The notes below the pieces were generated by a model. That model was given only the letters and a program-made list of their open reading frames with translations. It was not told the DNA's origin and did not search any database. The translations under genes and the position numbers were made by a program. A stretch of 64,000 nt of DNA, taken from NCBI GenBank assembly GCA_965178125.1, contig OZ237747.1, forward strand, positions 620,001-684,000, read 5' to 3'. This DNA is from Bilabrum cf. latius. Lineage: Eukaryota; Bigyra: Bicosoecida; Bigyra; Bicosoecida. Each line of letters begins with the position of its first letter. Positions within the stretch are counted from its first letter, which is position 1. Of this stretch, positions 20,768 through 33,200 are shown piece by piece.

Positions 20768-23700
20768 ATGAGCGACGGAAAAGAGCAAGTAGCCACCGAG
20801 CCTATGTCTGAAGCCAAGGATAGGATCGCAGTATGCCTGCGGATGCGTCCGATGAACTCATCCGAGAGGCGACGAGGATGCCACGACTCGTGGAGGCCAC
20901 ACCCGGATGCGCCTTTGCAAGCCGTGGAGCACGTTGGTCAAGACGGAAGCGCCATCAAAGGAGAAAAGTCGTATGCATTTGGTTAGTTGTTACGCGCCTT
21001 ACTGCCGCACAATGCTCACGAGTGTTGATGCCATGCTGTCTTTCACGTTCCAGCTCCACTCTGAACGCAGACCGCGTGTTTGGCCAGAAATCAGACACTA
21101 ACTCTGTGTACGAATACTCTGGCAAGCCTCTTGTGCAGTCTGTACTTCAAGGATTTAACGGAACAGTCTTCTGCTACGGACAAACTGCCGCCGGCAAGAC
21201 GTACACAATGACTGGAGACGAGGCGTCCCCGGGTTTCCTGCCTCTGGCCCTGAGGCAGCTGTTCGACACGATTCTTGGACCTGAAGGTGAAGATCGTGAG
21301 TGGTTGGTCCGCGTTGGCATGGTCGAGGTGTACTGCGAGGAGGTGCGCGACCTGCTGGAGGACGGGTGCCCGGAGGTGCGGGTGCGGGAGGACAGGAAGA
21401 GGGGCGTGTACGTGGAGGGCAGAGAGGACTGCGTCACGATGGAGGAGGAAGCGCTGGAAATCGTGGGGAAGGGCCAGGCGCGCCGTGCCGTAGGCTCAAC
21501 GGACATGAACGCGAGGTCCTCCCGCAGCCACACCATCATCCGCATCGTGGTGGAGAGCAGGCCCAAGGAGGACGCGGCCGCAGAGGGAAGCTCCGTGGAA
21601 GTGGTCACTGAAAAGGCATCGACCACGTCGGAGACGAGTACGCCCGCCTCATCTAAGGGCAGCCCAACCTCTGCCTCTGCCTCTGCTACTGCAGCCGCGG
21701 GCGACGAGGACGACGAGGACGACGACATCGAGTTCAAGCCCTCGAAGCGGCGCAGGAAGCGGAAGGGCAGGGAGGCAGGGCCACCAAAGGACGCCGCCTC
21801 ACCCACTCCGTCTTCCGCCCGGCTCAGCGCGCTCAAGCCAGGAGCGGGTGACAGGGTCGGCGTCCTGTCACTTGTTGACCTAGCAGGGTCTGAGAGCGCG
21901 AGATACACGGGCGCCACGGGGCAGCGGCTGCGAGAGGCCGGCAACATCAACAAGAGCCTCCTGGCCCTGTCTCGGTGCATCAAGGAGCTGGCTAGGCAAA
22001 ACTAGCACCAGCACCAGAAGGAGGGACAGGAAGCGAAAGGCGGTACATCGTCGTCGGAGGACGGCGGGGCAGCGGCTCCTGCGCCTGCTCCCACAAGCCT
22101 CGGGGCTCACGTGAACTTCCGCGACTCGAAGCTGACCCGAATCTTGCAGCCTTCTCTGGCAGGATCCTGCCGCACGGCCGTGGTGTGCTGCGTGTCTCCG
22201 GCAAGCGCGTTCTTGGAAGAGACGAGGAGCACCCTCCAGTTCGCGCAGAGCGCAAAGGCCGTGAGGATCGTGGCGAAGAGGAACGACGCTGCCAACGGGG
22301 CGGGTGCCGCGCTCCGCCGCATGCGCGCAGAGATCGAGAGGCTTAAGGAGCTGCTGGCAGCAGCCAACAAGCAGCAAGCAGACGCAGCAGCTCGCGCGGA
22401 AATGACCCTGTCGGCTAGCACGAGGGTCAAGAGCGGCAAGCCGAGCAGGGAGAGGGGCGCAGAGGGCGGGTCTGGGACCGACGGAGACACCACGGACGAA
22501 GACGACGAGGAGCATACGGGAGAATTCAACGGCGAGGGCCTGGAAGGCATACTCAAGGCCCAGCAGGAGGCCCAGGCCGCGGCTGGTGACGCCGCTGCTC
22601 GCCTCGCTGCCCTCAGGCAATCCATCCTGGTGGGGGGCCGCAGACCGGTACCTCGTGCCACGGCCTCCTCCATCGCCAGGCGAGCTTCCATGGCTGCCTC
22701 TGCGGCAGCGCGAAGGCGCCGGAGTTCCGTCGGGATAGGCGGCGGCGGGCACGGCGCCCTGGCCGCGTCGTGCGGTCCAGGCACGACAGGTCGGACAGCC
22801 GGGCTGGGGGCCAGCCTGGGCCCATCCCCTGTTGCCGGAGGTTTGAAGGATGGGGCTATGGACAGCGTGGAGGCCGCATTGGAGGAGGCTGCCGAGGGCG
22901 GGGACATCGTTGACGTTGAGGAGGATGGTGCTGCGGATGCTGGCGACATCGCCATCGATGAGGAGATGGGCGGGCCAGGTGGCCTTGACGTTGGCCTGGA
23001 CGATGAAATGGGCGAGTTTGGACCCGTGTCTGCCCTGGGGGCGCATGGCAGGGTCTCCTTCGGTGCCGGTCTTCGGCTCCAGCTGCACCTCCCTACAGAC
23101 ATCGAAGGCGCCCTCTCCGCGGCCGTGGCTGCCGGGGTCGGATCCCGAGCCGGATACTCTCACGAAGCTCCTGTTGGTGCCGGGTCGTCCTCCCTGCCGG
23201 GCCTCACGGATGCCTCTGCTCGCCTCAAGACGGCGCAGGGATCAGTGAGGCACGGCGCCCTGGGGCGAGGCCGGAGGCACAGGGAGACCTTCTGCCCTTC
23301 TCTGCTAGGGGGCGGCGTGGGCTCGCTCCTGCCTGCCGTCGGTGAGGTGGACGAGTCGGCAGCGGTGGCCAAGGCGGGCAGCGTGGGAGGCCGCAGCGTG
23401 AACGGGGGTCGGTACAGCCGGGGCTCAAGGGCCTCTTCTGCCGCATCAACCCCGAGGGGAGGCGGCAGCGCCGCCCGCAAGAGCACCGGAAGCAGCAGGT
23501 CTTCCATCGGGGTCGGCAAGGGAAGAGGCACGCCCTCGTCTGCTGCGAGCCGTCCCCGTGCGCTGCTGCCACCCTCGGAGCTTGCAGCCGCGGAGCTTGA
23601 AGCCACCTCGGCAGCAACCGACGAGCTTCGTGCCCAGCTGGCGGGAGCAGTCGCGGAGAAAGAGTCCGCCATGCGCAGAGCAGAAGAGGCCGAGGCGGCA

Positions 23701-26451
23701 GCCGCCTCTGCCTCCAAGTAGCTGCAGGACTCGCAGGCGGAGCAGCAGTGCCTGAGGTCGGAAGCCGAGGCAGCCGACGGCGCGGCCCAGCAGCTGGGAG
23801 AGGCCCTCGCGGCCAAGGAGGAGCTATCACGCCGCCTGACAGACGCCGAGGAGGAGCTGCGGGCGGCCAAGGCCGAGGCCCAGGCCAAAGAAGAGGAGGC
23901 TGAGGCAGCCGCAGAGATGGTGCAGGAGGCGGACGAGGCGCGCGTGCAGGCAGAGGCCCGGGCAGACAAGGCCGACGAGGAGGCGCGCGAGGCCGTGCGG
24001 GAGGAGATCGAAGCCGCGTAGGCCCGAGCGCAGGAGGAGGCCAAGGCCCGGGCAGAGGCGGAGAGCAAGATTGTCGACCTGTCGGTGCAGCTGAAGGAAG
24101 CCACCGCCTGCAAGCACCGAGGGGATGATGAGGCGGAGAGCGCAAGGGCGACTGAAGCTGCCAGCGCGGCTGCCAAGCTAGCAGAGAGAGCGGAAGAGCT
24201 CGCCAAGACGCGCGTCATGCTGCAAGAGGCGCAGGACGGGCAGCGAGCGGCAGTGAACGAGCTCGAGAAGTTCCGAGCGGCGCTGGATGGGCAGGATGCC
24301 GCCGATGTCGTGGTGCGTGCGGAACGCGCTGAGTCTGCGGCCGCCAGAGCGTCGGAGGAGCTAGAGGCCGCGCGCCTTGAAGCCACCCGGTCGAGCGAAA
24401 GGCTCCAGCAGCAGCTGCAAGACGCTATGCACCGAGCAGACGCTGCCGAGGAGAGGACAGCCGAGCTGCAGGCCAGCCTCGGAGCCCTGCGCGAGTCGCA
24501 GGCGGGCGAGGAAGAGGCTGCATCGGCCGCCAAGGAGGCCGCTGCAGCGGCCTCAAAGGAGAAGAACGATGCGATGGCTCTCGCAAACGACCTTCAGGAG
24601 CAGCTCAGAGAGGCCTCTGTTCAGAGAGACGAGGCTATCGCGGCCGCGAGGGCGGCAGAGACCGCCGTCGCAGAGGCCAGGGAGGACGCAGAGTAGGCCA
24701 GGGGGCAGAGAGACGCGGCCGCGGCAGCGGCCTCGAGGCACCGGCACGAGGCCCAGGAACTGCGAGCGGGTAAGGAGAGGGACGCCGCTGAGATCGAGAG
24801 GCTGGCCGCGAGGGTGGCCAAACTGGACCGCGTCAAGATGACCAAGGGCCAGATCGCCCAGGTGCAGCGGGCCTTCAAGGAGAGGGACGAGCTCAGGAAG
24901 CAGGTCAAGGAGATGAAGGAGGCCGAGGGGAAGGCCGGATCTTCCACGAGAAGGGGCAAGGCGGCGGCAGAGGAGGCGGTTTCGCTGAGGGCACAGCTGC
25001 AGGCTGCCGCAGATGCCGCGGAATCCGCTCGCAAGGAGGCAGACGATGCAGCGGGAGAGGCCTCCGATGCACGGGCCGAGGCCGACAGGCTAGCAGAGGA
25101 GGTGGAGGCCGTGGGCCACGCCGCCCAGCAGGCTCGCAGGAGGGTGGCTGCCGCAGAGAGTGCCCTGGCCGTCATCGCCTCAGCGTGCGCGGGATCCATC
25201 GGTGTGCACGGAGGGGGATCTGCGGAAGAAGACTCGAACGACCTGTTCGGGCTGCCCTCGATCGATGAGACGGCAGATGCGGCGGGAAGGGACGCAGATG
25301 TGGTCAGGCGCGCCCACGCAGCGCTCACCCAGGCTCCTGCGGATGAAAACCAGGAGCCGCCCGCGCCACCCTCGCCAGAGGCCGTGGCAGCACTTGCGGC
25401 TGCTGTGCTGCGCGTGCAGCGCCGCAGGGCCGAAGCGGCCTCAGCAGAAGCAGGCAAGGTCCAGCGCAGGGTGGACGCCCTCAGCCGGCGAGCGGTGGCA
25501 GCGGCAGATGCCGCCAAGGAGGCGGAGGCAGCGCGTGCCGAGGCCCAGTCCGCCCTGAGCACTGCTCGTGAGGAGGCCTCCCGCGGCTCTCGGGAGGAGG
25601 CACAGGCAGCCATGCAGGGCAAGGCCGCCGCGGAGGAGGCGCTGGCGGAGGCGAGGTCGAGGGCGGCGGCAGCGGAGGCCGCGCGGGACGCCCTAGAGGC
25701 CAGGATCCAGCGGGCGGAAGAGGCGGCCAACTCGGCGGATGCTGCGGCCCGACAGGCCCGTCGTGCCGCTGAGGAGGCGGGCAAGCAGGCAGCCACCATG
25801 GCGGCCAAAGCAGAGGCAGCAGAAGCCGCCAAGGAGGCAGCGGAGGACGCCAGGCGGTCCGGCGAGGTTGACGCGAGGGCGAGCGTGCGGTATTTGGAGA
25901 AGGAGAACCTGGACCTTCTTGTGGAGATCAGGGCGCTCCGAGCGGCAGCTGCGGACGCGAGGTACCAAGCCAACACGGCCAAGGGGATGGCGGCGGCTGC
26001 CGCACGCAGGCGGGCGCCGGCCAGCAAGCCCAAGCCAGAGAGTGCCGTCGCCCCCATTGCCAAAGAGGTAGAGCAAGAAGACGACCAGGAGGAAGTGGAG
26101 TGCGGCGAGGAGCTCGAGGAGCTGGCGGCACTGGGTGGGGGCGATGCCGAGGACGAAGGGGGGTCTGGGCGAGAGTCGCTCGAGGTAGCCAGGCCGATGC
26201 TGCCGCTGGACGATGAGGAGGAAGAGGACGGTGATGATGAGGACCAGCAGTGCAATAGTGATGCTGATGGTGGTGATGGGACGTTTGGCGGAAGGCCGAG
26301 TCGGTTGCGAGTCAGAGACGTGAATGCCGATGCCCACGGTAGCGCGGGCCGAAAGGGGGTTGATTCCAGCGGGCAGGCCGCTGTCGTCGCGGAGGAGGCC
26401 GCAGCTGTGCTCGGTGACGACGATGGACCCGGGGAGTGCCAGCAGCAGTAA
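20768..26451 (+). CDS. Kinesin-7/CENP-E-like kinesin, long coiled-coil tail
   Basis: Exon 1 20768-20981; 89-bp GTTAGT...ACGCAG intron; exon 2 21071-26451 (TAA). Product 1864 aa. Splicing joins KSYAF to DRVFGQ, the classic kinesin beta-strand. Motor (about aa 20-475): IAVCLRMRPM, P-loop GQTAAGKT, switch I NARSSRSHTI, switch II LVDLAGSE, then NINKSLLALS and FRDSKLTRILQPSLAG. The last motif and the ESR after switch I favour kinesin-7. Two unusual insertions split the motor: about 100 residues of acidic/basic low complexity before switch II, and about 35 residues before FRDSKLT. Four TAGs (22003, 23719, 24019, 24694) are read as Gln; all lie in loops or coiled coil beside other Gln/Glu. The tail is a Gly-rich linker, then Ala/Glu coiled coil (about 23580-25990) and an acidic C-terminus. 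A copy of the last about 170 codons lies at 42959-43468. Confidence 0.9.
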
Positions 26452-27255
26452 TAGTTGAGGTGCGTTGATGTTCTCTTTCTGGTATCCATGCTTCTTGAAT
26501 TCCGCTTGCTGTATGACAGCTCCCAAACTTTACGGAGAAGCAACACAAATGGCAGATCCTACGGGTAAGCTTACTGGAGGGGTTCCCTCCCGTGGCTCGC
26601 CGCGGAAAACCAGAATACCAGAATAATTTGTAGGTTAAAATACAGAAATACAGAAATACATTGTTGGGTAAAGATTCCGTAAGCACCCAGATGCACCGTC
26701 GCCCCCGAGGGGGTTTGAGTGATCACCTAGATCCAGAGGAGCCCTAAAACAAAGGACTACAAGACCCCCGACCCTTTCAGGCCAAAGGCCCCCCGTTCTC
26801 AGCCTATGCCGCCGAGTTCCCATTCTTCGCCATCAGTGTGGTCCCCCACAGGCCCCCAGCCTGTTGCCTTCACAAGGAGAAAGCGTACAGGTGCGGAGCG
26901 TGTGCCCGGCACAAGGCGCGGTCCAGTCCCACATCAGGGTCCCCGGTCGAGACCCACCATTTCCTCCTCCATGACCGTCTCTGCGTCTCACGGTAAAGAA
27001 ACCACACAAAGTTATGTGCAGTGCAACCACGAATGGCTGTCACACCCCCAAGGTGGGGCCATCAAAGATGACCTCAGAGAACAACGCGATCAAAAGACCC
27101 GCAGCCCCCCCCTAGAGCAAAGGCCAAAGTCGCGGTGCCTGCCAGTTTTTGTAGCGTGTACTAGTAGCTAATCACTGAATCCGTAATCGGATCACATGAA
27201 CAGCATCCAGGCTAACTGGTGTGCCTGACAGCTCCTGCTAGATCGATAGTCTAGC
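26452..27255. other. Intergenic, no gene recognised
   Basis: About 800 bp. Holds a GGAGGGGTTCCCTCC hairpin near 26577, an AT-rich patch (26620-26670) with ATACAGAAATACAGAAATACA, and C-rich sequence. I see no tRNA, no supported exon and no transposon ends. Confidence 0.5.
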
Positions 27256-30200
27256 ATGGGCAGTCTTTGCCTGCTAGTATTAGCGCTTATTGCTTGTATC
27301 TCTAGTGAGAGCTGGTATTTACCGAACTTGAATGAGTTACCGCGCTGCTTGCCAAGGCTGCCTCGATCCCGCCGTTGCTTCGGCGATTTTCGCCTGACAA
27401 ACGGTTCTCTAATCGGCCTCGAAAAATTTCTCACGTAGGTACTCATGCATCGTGCACAAACAACCGCAAAGACACTTCTGGTGAGCAAGAATCTGTGCCA
27501 TGGCCCATGACTCAAGGGCACGGTGTTTCCACCCACGGCCGACCACATGGCTGGACTCTTCCTATTCATGGCCCCACATCGGTAGTATGGCTTCCATGGT
27601 GCTGCGCTGGCTGATATACTGCTAATAATTTGGTCAGCTGCTAGCGGGCGACTCCTGGGTAGGCCCGGATCCAAGCACTCGGGGCCCAACAGCAAGTTTT
27701 AGTTTCACCCGTCCACATCCATTGTCGCGTCCTGCCAGTACTGCAACTTTTTTGTCTTTACGTGCTTCTCAACGTGCATGTGTACTTGCTTTGGTCTGCA
27801 GAGTACGGCGTGGACTGCGGCGGCTCGTGCGCGGCTGCGTGCTCCGAGAGCGCCCTGACCATCAAGGACGACTACTCGCAATCGAACGTCATGGACGACG
27901 GGAAGGTTGTCGAGATCAGAACCAATGGCGGCGAATGTCCTGGCCGCTGGTCCATCAATTCCAGCCATATCTATCAGTCAGCCAACTGCTACGGGGAATC
28001 ATGGCCGGGAACCACCCTGAACGGCAACAAGAGGTGCACCCAGTAGGTGGGAGGCACCTACTACATCATGCAGCGGCTGGGGGCCCTAGGAGACTTTGAA
28101 GCCTAGCTATCGCTACGATCAAACGACGTCGATGGTTTTGGAATCGTCTGGTCGTACTCGGATGCCGAGGGCGATCACAACATGTACCAGATCATGCTTG
28201 ACCACACGAACCAGTGCGCGGACCTGATGCGAAGGCAGCACGGTGTCACGAACTACATCGTCAAGACCCCCAAGGCGACCAAGTGGAGGTACCCGAGAAG
28301 CACTTTTTTCAAGGCCCGCCTCACGTACATTCAAGGCCACATCAAGTTCGAGGTCATGTTCACCGGGACGACGTACGTGAAGGTGTTCGAGCACACCGAC
28401 CCGAACCCTCTCCCAGCGGGCAACGTCGGCTTAGCGAGTTTCGCCAGCACGGGGGCTTACTACCGCATTGACTCGCTCAAGCTGCTCTCCAATACGTGCG
28501 ATCGCAACCTGCCCTCGGCCTCGTCCTCACTCAAGCTGCACCTGACCGCTGACTCGTTCGCCCAGTCGGCAGCAGGCACAGCCGTGAAGCAGTGGAACGA
28601 CGTGAGTGGGTACAGCAACCACGCCTGGATCGGGTCGGACGCCCAAGCTCCCAACGTCTTCAAGAGCAGGTGGACGGGCCGCAACGCCGTGAGCTTCACG
28701 TCGGCCGACACGCTCCAGCTGTGGGGGGCCGCGTACCTGGACCCTCGCGCCTCGGGTATGACGCTCTTCATGGTCGTGGACCCGACCAGCGCAGGGAGCC
28801 TGCTCGAGGGACCCGGCGTAAAGCGCATGCCGCGCCAAACCCTCCTGCGAGAGGACTTCTCTGGAATATCAACTAACGACCGGATCGGGTACTACGGATC
28901 GTGTTCTTTAAAAGAAACAGGTGCAAGCAAGGCCAGGTTCTCGATCAGCAGATCTGGAAGTTGCTACATGTACGGCGGCGACTTTGCCTACGTGGATGGC
29001 GGACGATTCCACAGCAAAGACACGAGCAGTTGGATTTTTCTTACCATGCGAAGCATTTAGGTGGCCATCTTTGAAAACATCAAGGTGTCGTTTCGCCTTC
29101 GCCGGTACGGGTGAGATCGATCCATGCATGAACGAGCCACAGGAGGATCCCGCTGCTATCGATCCAGCCCATCTCTGCTTGCAGTGTGCTGTTCCTGTGC
29201 CATTCCGTTGCCCTCCAATACTGTTTCCCAAGCTAAATATCGCAGCGTCAATGATGCGGGTGACTGCGTCGAGATGCACTACTCATATAACGAAGGCAGT
29301 TCATACACAAGAATGTTTAGGGGATGCCGCGATTAGGGCTGGACGACCCACAACTTTGACCTTCCTAATCCACCAATTGGCTCTTCCAAGCTGCTGGTGC
29401 AGTTCCGCATGTACCATTCCTTTGGTCCAGAGGGATCGCAGCTGGACAACATCATCATCACAGGAATAAATACGATAGTCCCAGTTACGATGGTCAAGGC
29501 GGAGGCGACCACTGGCAGCCGTTTGTCTGCCCATGCTGTGAATCCATCTGATGACATATACTCCATCTCCCAGAATTTGAACTACTGGACCTATTATCAG
29601 GTCGACAAACCCGCTGTCGTGGCCATGCGGGTAAATGGGGCTACTTCCAAGCTTACTTTTGTGGCCGGTGGTTACCTCCAGTCAGTGGCCATGTCGGGTG
29701 TCACAGACGCGGGCACGCTCATGACGGCCGTCACTAAGCTGTTCAAGAGCACGCAGTCGGGGTTGCTGTACGAACTACAGGTGTACGATAGAGCCTTGGG
29801 CGATGAAGACGTTCTGAAAGTCAGGAAGGTATTGACCAGGAAGTACGACGCTGTCCTTGCATACAGGGACAGCACCTGGCAATCAAGCAGGTGCGAAGTC
29901 CTTGGAGACGGAGCTGCTGCCGGGTACGTGGGGAGCACCATCGTGAATGCAAACAATTACTATTGCAGATACGGGTACATGCGGCTAAGAAATCAGCAAT
30001 CGGTGGATTATGCCACGTGCCCCTTCGAGTGCAACACGGGCATGGTACCGGTCCGGGGGCAGGCCAAGCGGTTCTGCATGTACAGTCAAAGTTATAGCGG
30101 GGCCCCTCTCGCCTGCGCCCCGAAGTGTCCCCGCCTCAGGGCCGAGAAGACGGATGGATGCGCGCTGGGCCGCATCCACGATACGTTCGGGGCGTCCTCT

Positions 30201-33200
30201 GGCCGTTGGCGCGGCAGCAAGACAGATCGCCTGGTGGCCCTCCCGTGGCTGGCAGGCTCCGAGTACGAGATGTGGTGGGAACAAGACGGCTATGTAACCC
30301 TCAAGCGGGACGACTCGTGCAGCTCTGCATAGAAGCAGAACAACTACCTTGTGACGATGGACCGGGGCTGGGAGCTCGATTTCCTGCCACTGAACGTGTC
30401 TGTGGATGTCTATGGCAGCAGCGGGCAGGCGGGCGTTGTGCTGCGGACCCAGAGCGACGTCTTTGATCCGCATCAGCTGGCCATGGACGGGCACTACGTG
30501 GCCATGCTGGACTGGGACGAGGGCCGTATGAAGGTGCATCGAAGGGCTGATGGTGCCCTCCGAACCCCACTGTGCAACGTTCAGCTGAGCATCATGAAGA
30601 AGAACTCGTGGCACACGCTGCAGGTGCTGTCCAACGGCACCAGCATCAAGGCGTACCTAGACGGCGTGCTGCGCTGCGATGCCGAAGACTTGGCGTCCGA
30701 CGCGCTAGCAAACGGTGGTGCTGGGCTGTACACGGACTCTCCGGGCAACCCTGCGAGATTTCGCAACTGGAGGGTGGAGCAAATAGACAGTCTGTGCTCC
30801 GAATGGTGCAATGACATGGCAGAGGGCGAAACGTGCACCTTCCAGTGCAAGGCACCCTTTGTGCCCAAGGGAGATGCCACCCGTACATGTGGATCCACAG
30901 GGTTGTGGGGCGGATCTAGTGTCAACTGCGGATACCCTGCACCCGTCATGGCGGATCAGACTCGCGAGGTGCTGGAGGAGAGCGACGAGAACACCGCCGT
31001 GGGGGATCCTCTCGAGCACAACGTGCCTGGACAGTTCGAGGTGCACTACAAGATCATCTCCGGCAACACCGGCAATGCGTTTAGGGTGTCGACGTGCTCG
31101 GGCCAGCTACGAGTGCAAACTCCCAGTGCCACGGACTACGAGCAGGGCGTGCGCACGATTACACTCACCATGGAGGCGGCCACTGAGGGGGCCGCGGATG
31201 CAATCGCCACGTTTACCGTGACCGTTACCATTCTGGACAGGAACGAACCACCACTGTTTGAGGCCCAGAGCCGCACCGTGGACGAGAATGCCCCCGAAGG
31301 AACCAGCGTTGGTGCTGCGCTGGCCGCTACGGACCCTGAAGGTGACGACATCGTTTGGTCGATCGAGCTGGGCAACGCCAGGGATGCCTTCTCTATTGCC
31401 TCTACTACTGGTCAGCTTATGGCTGGTGCCACGTTTCCCAGCCCTTTGGACTTCGAGACCGTCCCAAGCTGGAGGATCGTGGTACGGGCGGCCAACGTGG
31501 AGCAGCAAGATGGAGAGGACGTAGTGGTGGCGTACACGGACGCCACGGTGACCATCACTCTGAACGACGTGAACGAGGCGCCGACCGCAGACAACATCAC
31601 GGCTAGGCTGGCCGAGGGATTCGGATAGAACGGAGAGGCTGGGGCAGCGAGGGACGTGGCGGTGCTGCAAAGCTATGATTAGGACGCAGGGCAGACGGTC
31701 GAGTTGACAGCGCAGTCGGGGTATCAGGCGAGACTGTTCACGGTGTTTGCCAACGGCACGGTACGTCTGGCTGACGGGGTAGTGCTGGACTACGAGACGC
31801 AGCCCAAGCTGCTGCTACCGTTCGTAGCCACGGACGATCACTCGCCCCCGCTGTCTTCGAGGGCCTTCATGGTACTCGAGGTCACGGACGTGAACGAGGC
31901 ACCCGTAGTGACATGGCCGGGCGAAGGGAGCGCCCCTGCCTTGAGCGTGTTGGAGGACAAGAAAGAAGGGGATGTGGTAGGTCGCATTGTAGCCACGGAC
32001 CCAGACAAAGGACAGGAGGCCAGGTTTCGCATTGATTCGCAGATCCCCGAGGGCAAGCTGAGCATCGACGTGGAGACCGGGGTCATCACGCTGGCACCAC
32101 GGTCTGCTGATGCTGAATCCACTGGCAGCATTCTGGACACCGAGACGCAGCCGCAGTTGCGTGCAAATATCACCGTGTACGACACGGAGTTTGAGGTATC
32201 GAAGGAGGTCACCATCGCGGTGGATGACGTGGACGAGCCGCCTGTATTCACCACCGCAGTATCTGGTGCTTTGACGGTACAAGAGAATCGCGAATCTGCT
32301 TCGGCTGGGACTCGGGTGCCTGTGGGTACGGTGCGGGCAGTCAACCCCGAGAGTGGGACGGCGGCTGGCATCACGTACAGCATCGTGTCTCAGGATGCCA
32401 CCAAAGACGGGCACACGGCCCCGTTTGTGCTGGATTCGGCCACAGGCGTGCTGTCCATCAGCGAGTCCGAGCAAGGCGGAGAGAAGCCAGACCTGGATCA
32501 CGAATTCCAGGGCGGATTTATGGCTCTCAATGTCAGCGCCTCAGACGGCACCTCTCCTGCCGGTGCCACAGTCGTTGAGTACCTCATAACGGTGTAGAAC
32601 GTCAACGAGGCGCCTTCCATTGATGCAAGCGGGGAGGATTTCTTCGCCGCCGCATCGAGGGCGGGAACCATCGGCACCCCGCTAGAGTAGTTCGTTTCGG
32701 ACGAGGATCTGCAGAGCACCACAGCCACGGAGAGCTTCAACTTCACCATCACGAGCGGGGATGACGACGGCATCTTTAGCGTGCAGCAGGGAACTGGGCA
32801 GCTCTTCGTCACCGAGACGAACGCGCAGAAGCCGGGCTTTGCGTACTCCGAGGCAGGTGGGCAGGGGGTGAACGAGTTCATGCTGCGGATTGAGGCCAAG
32901 GACAGGGGGGGGCTCACAGGAACCGGCACGGTGAAGGTGACGCTGACGAAGACCAACGTTGCTCCCGAGTTTTCTCAGTAGGAACACACGATGGACGTGG
33001 ATGAAAACTCCGCGGACAGCACTGAGGTCGGTCGGGTAGATGCCACGGACATCAACGAAGGCCAGAGCGTCACGTTCTCCCTGGCACCCACTGGTGCATC
33101 CGCCAACGCGCCCTTCCCATTCGTGGTGCAGTCACTCACGGGAAGTCAGGCCAGCTCAGGGGCTGACGGCACGGCCGTTATCTCGGTGGCTCCTGGGTCC

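Noticed and set aside
20768-26451. Kinesin as a pseudogene with four nonsense mutations
   Set aside because: Only TAG interrupts it; there is no TGA, TAA or frameshift in 5.4 kb, all motor motifs are intact, and the same TAG-only pattern recurs in unrelated conserved genes.
24621-26546. 641-codon minus-strand ORF opposite the kinesin tail
   Set aside because: Ser/Ala-rich mirror of the Glu/Ala/Arg coiled coil, typical of antisense to GC-rich helices; it lacks any motif.
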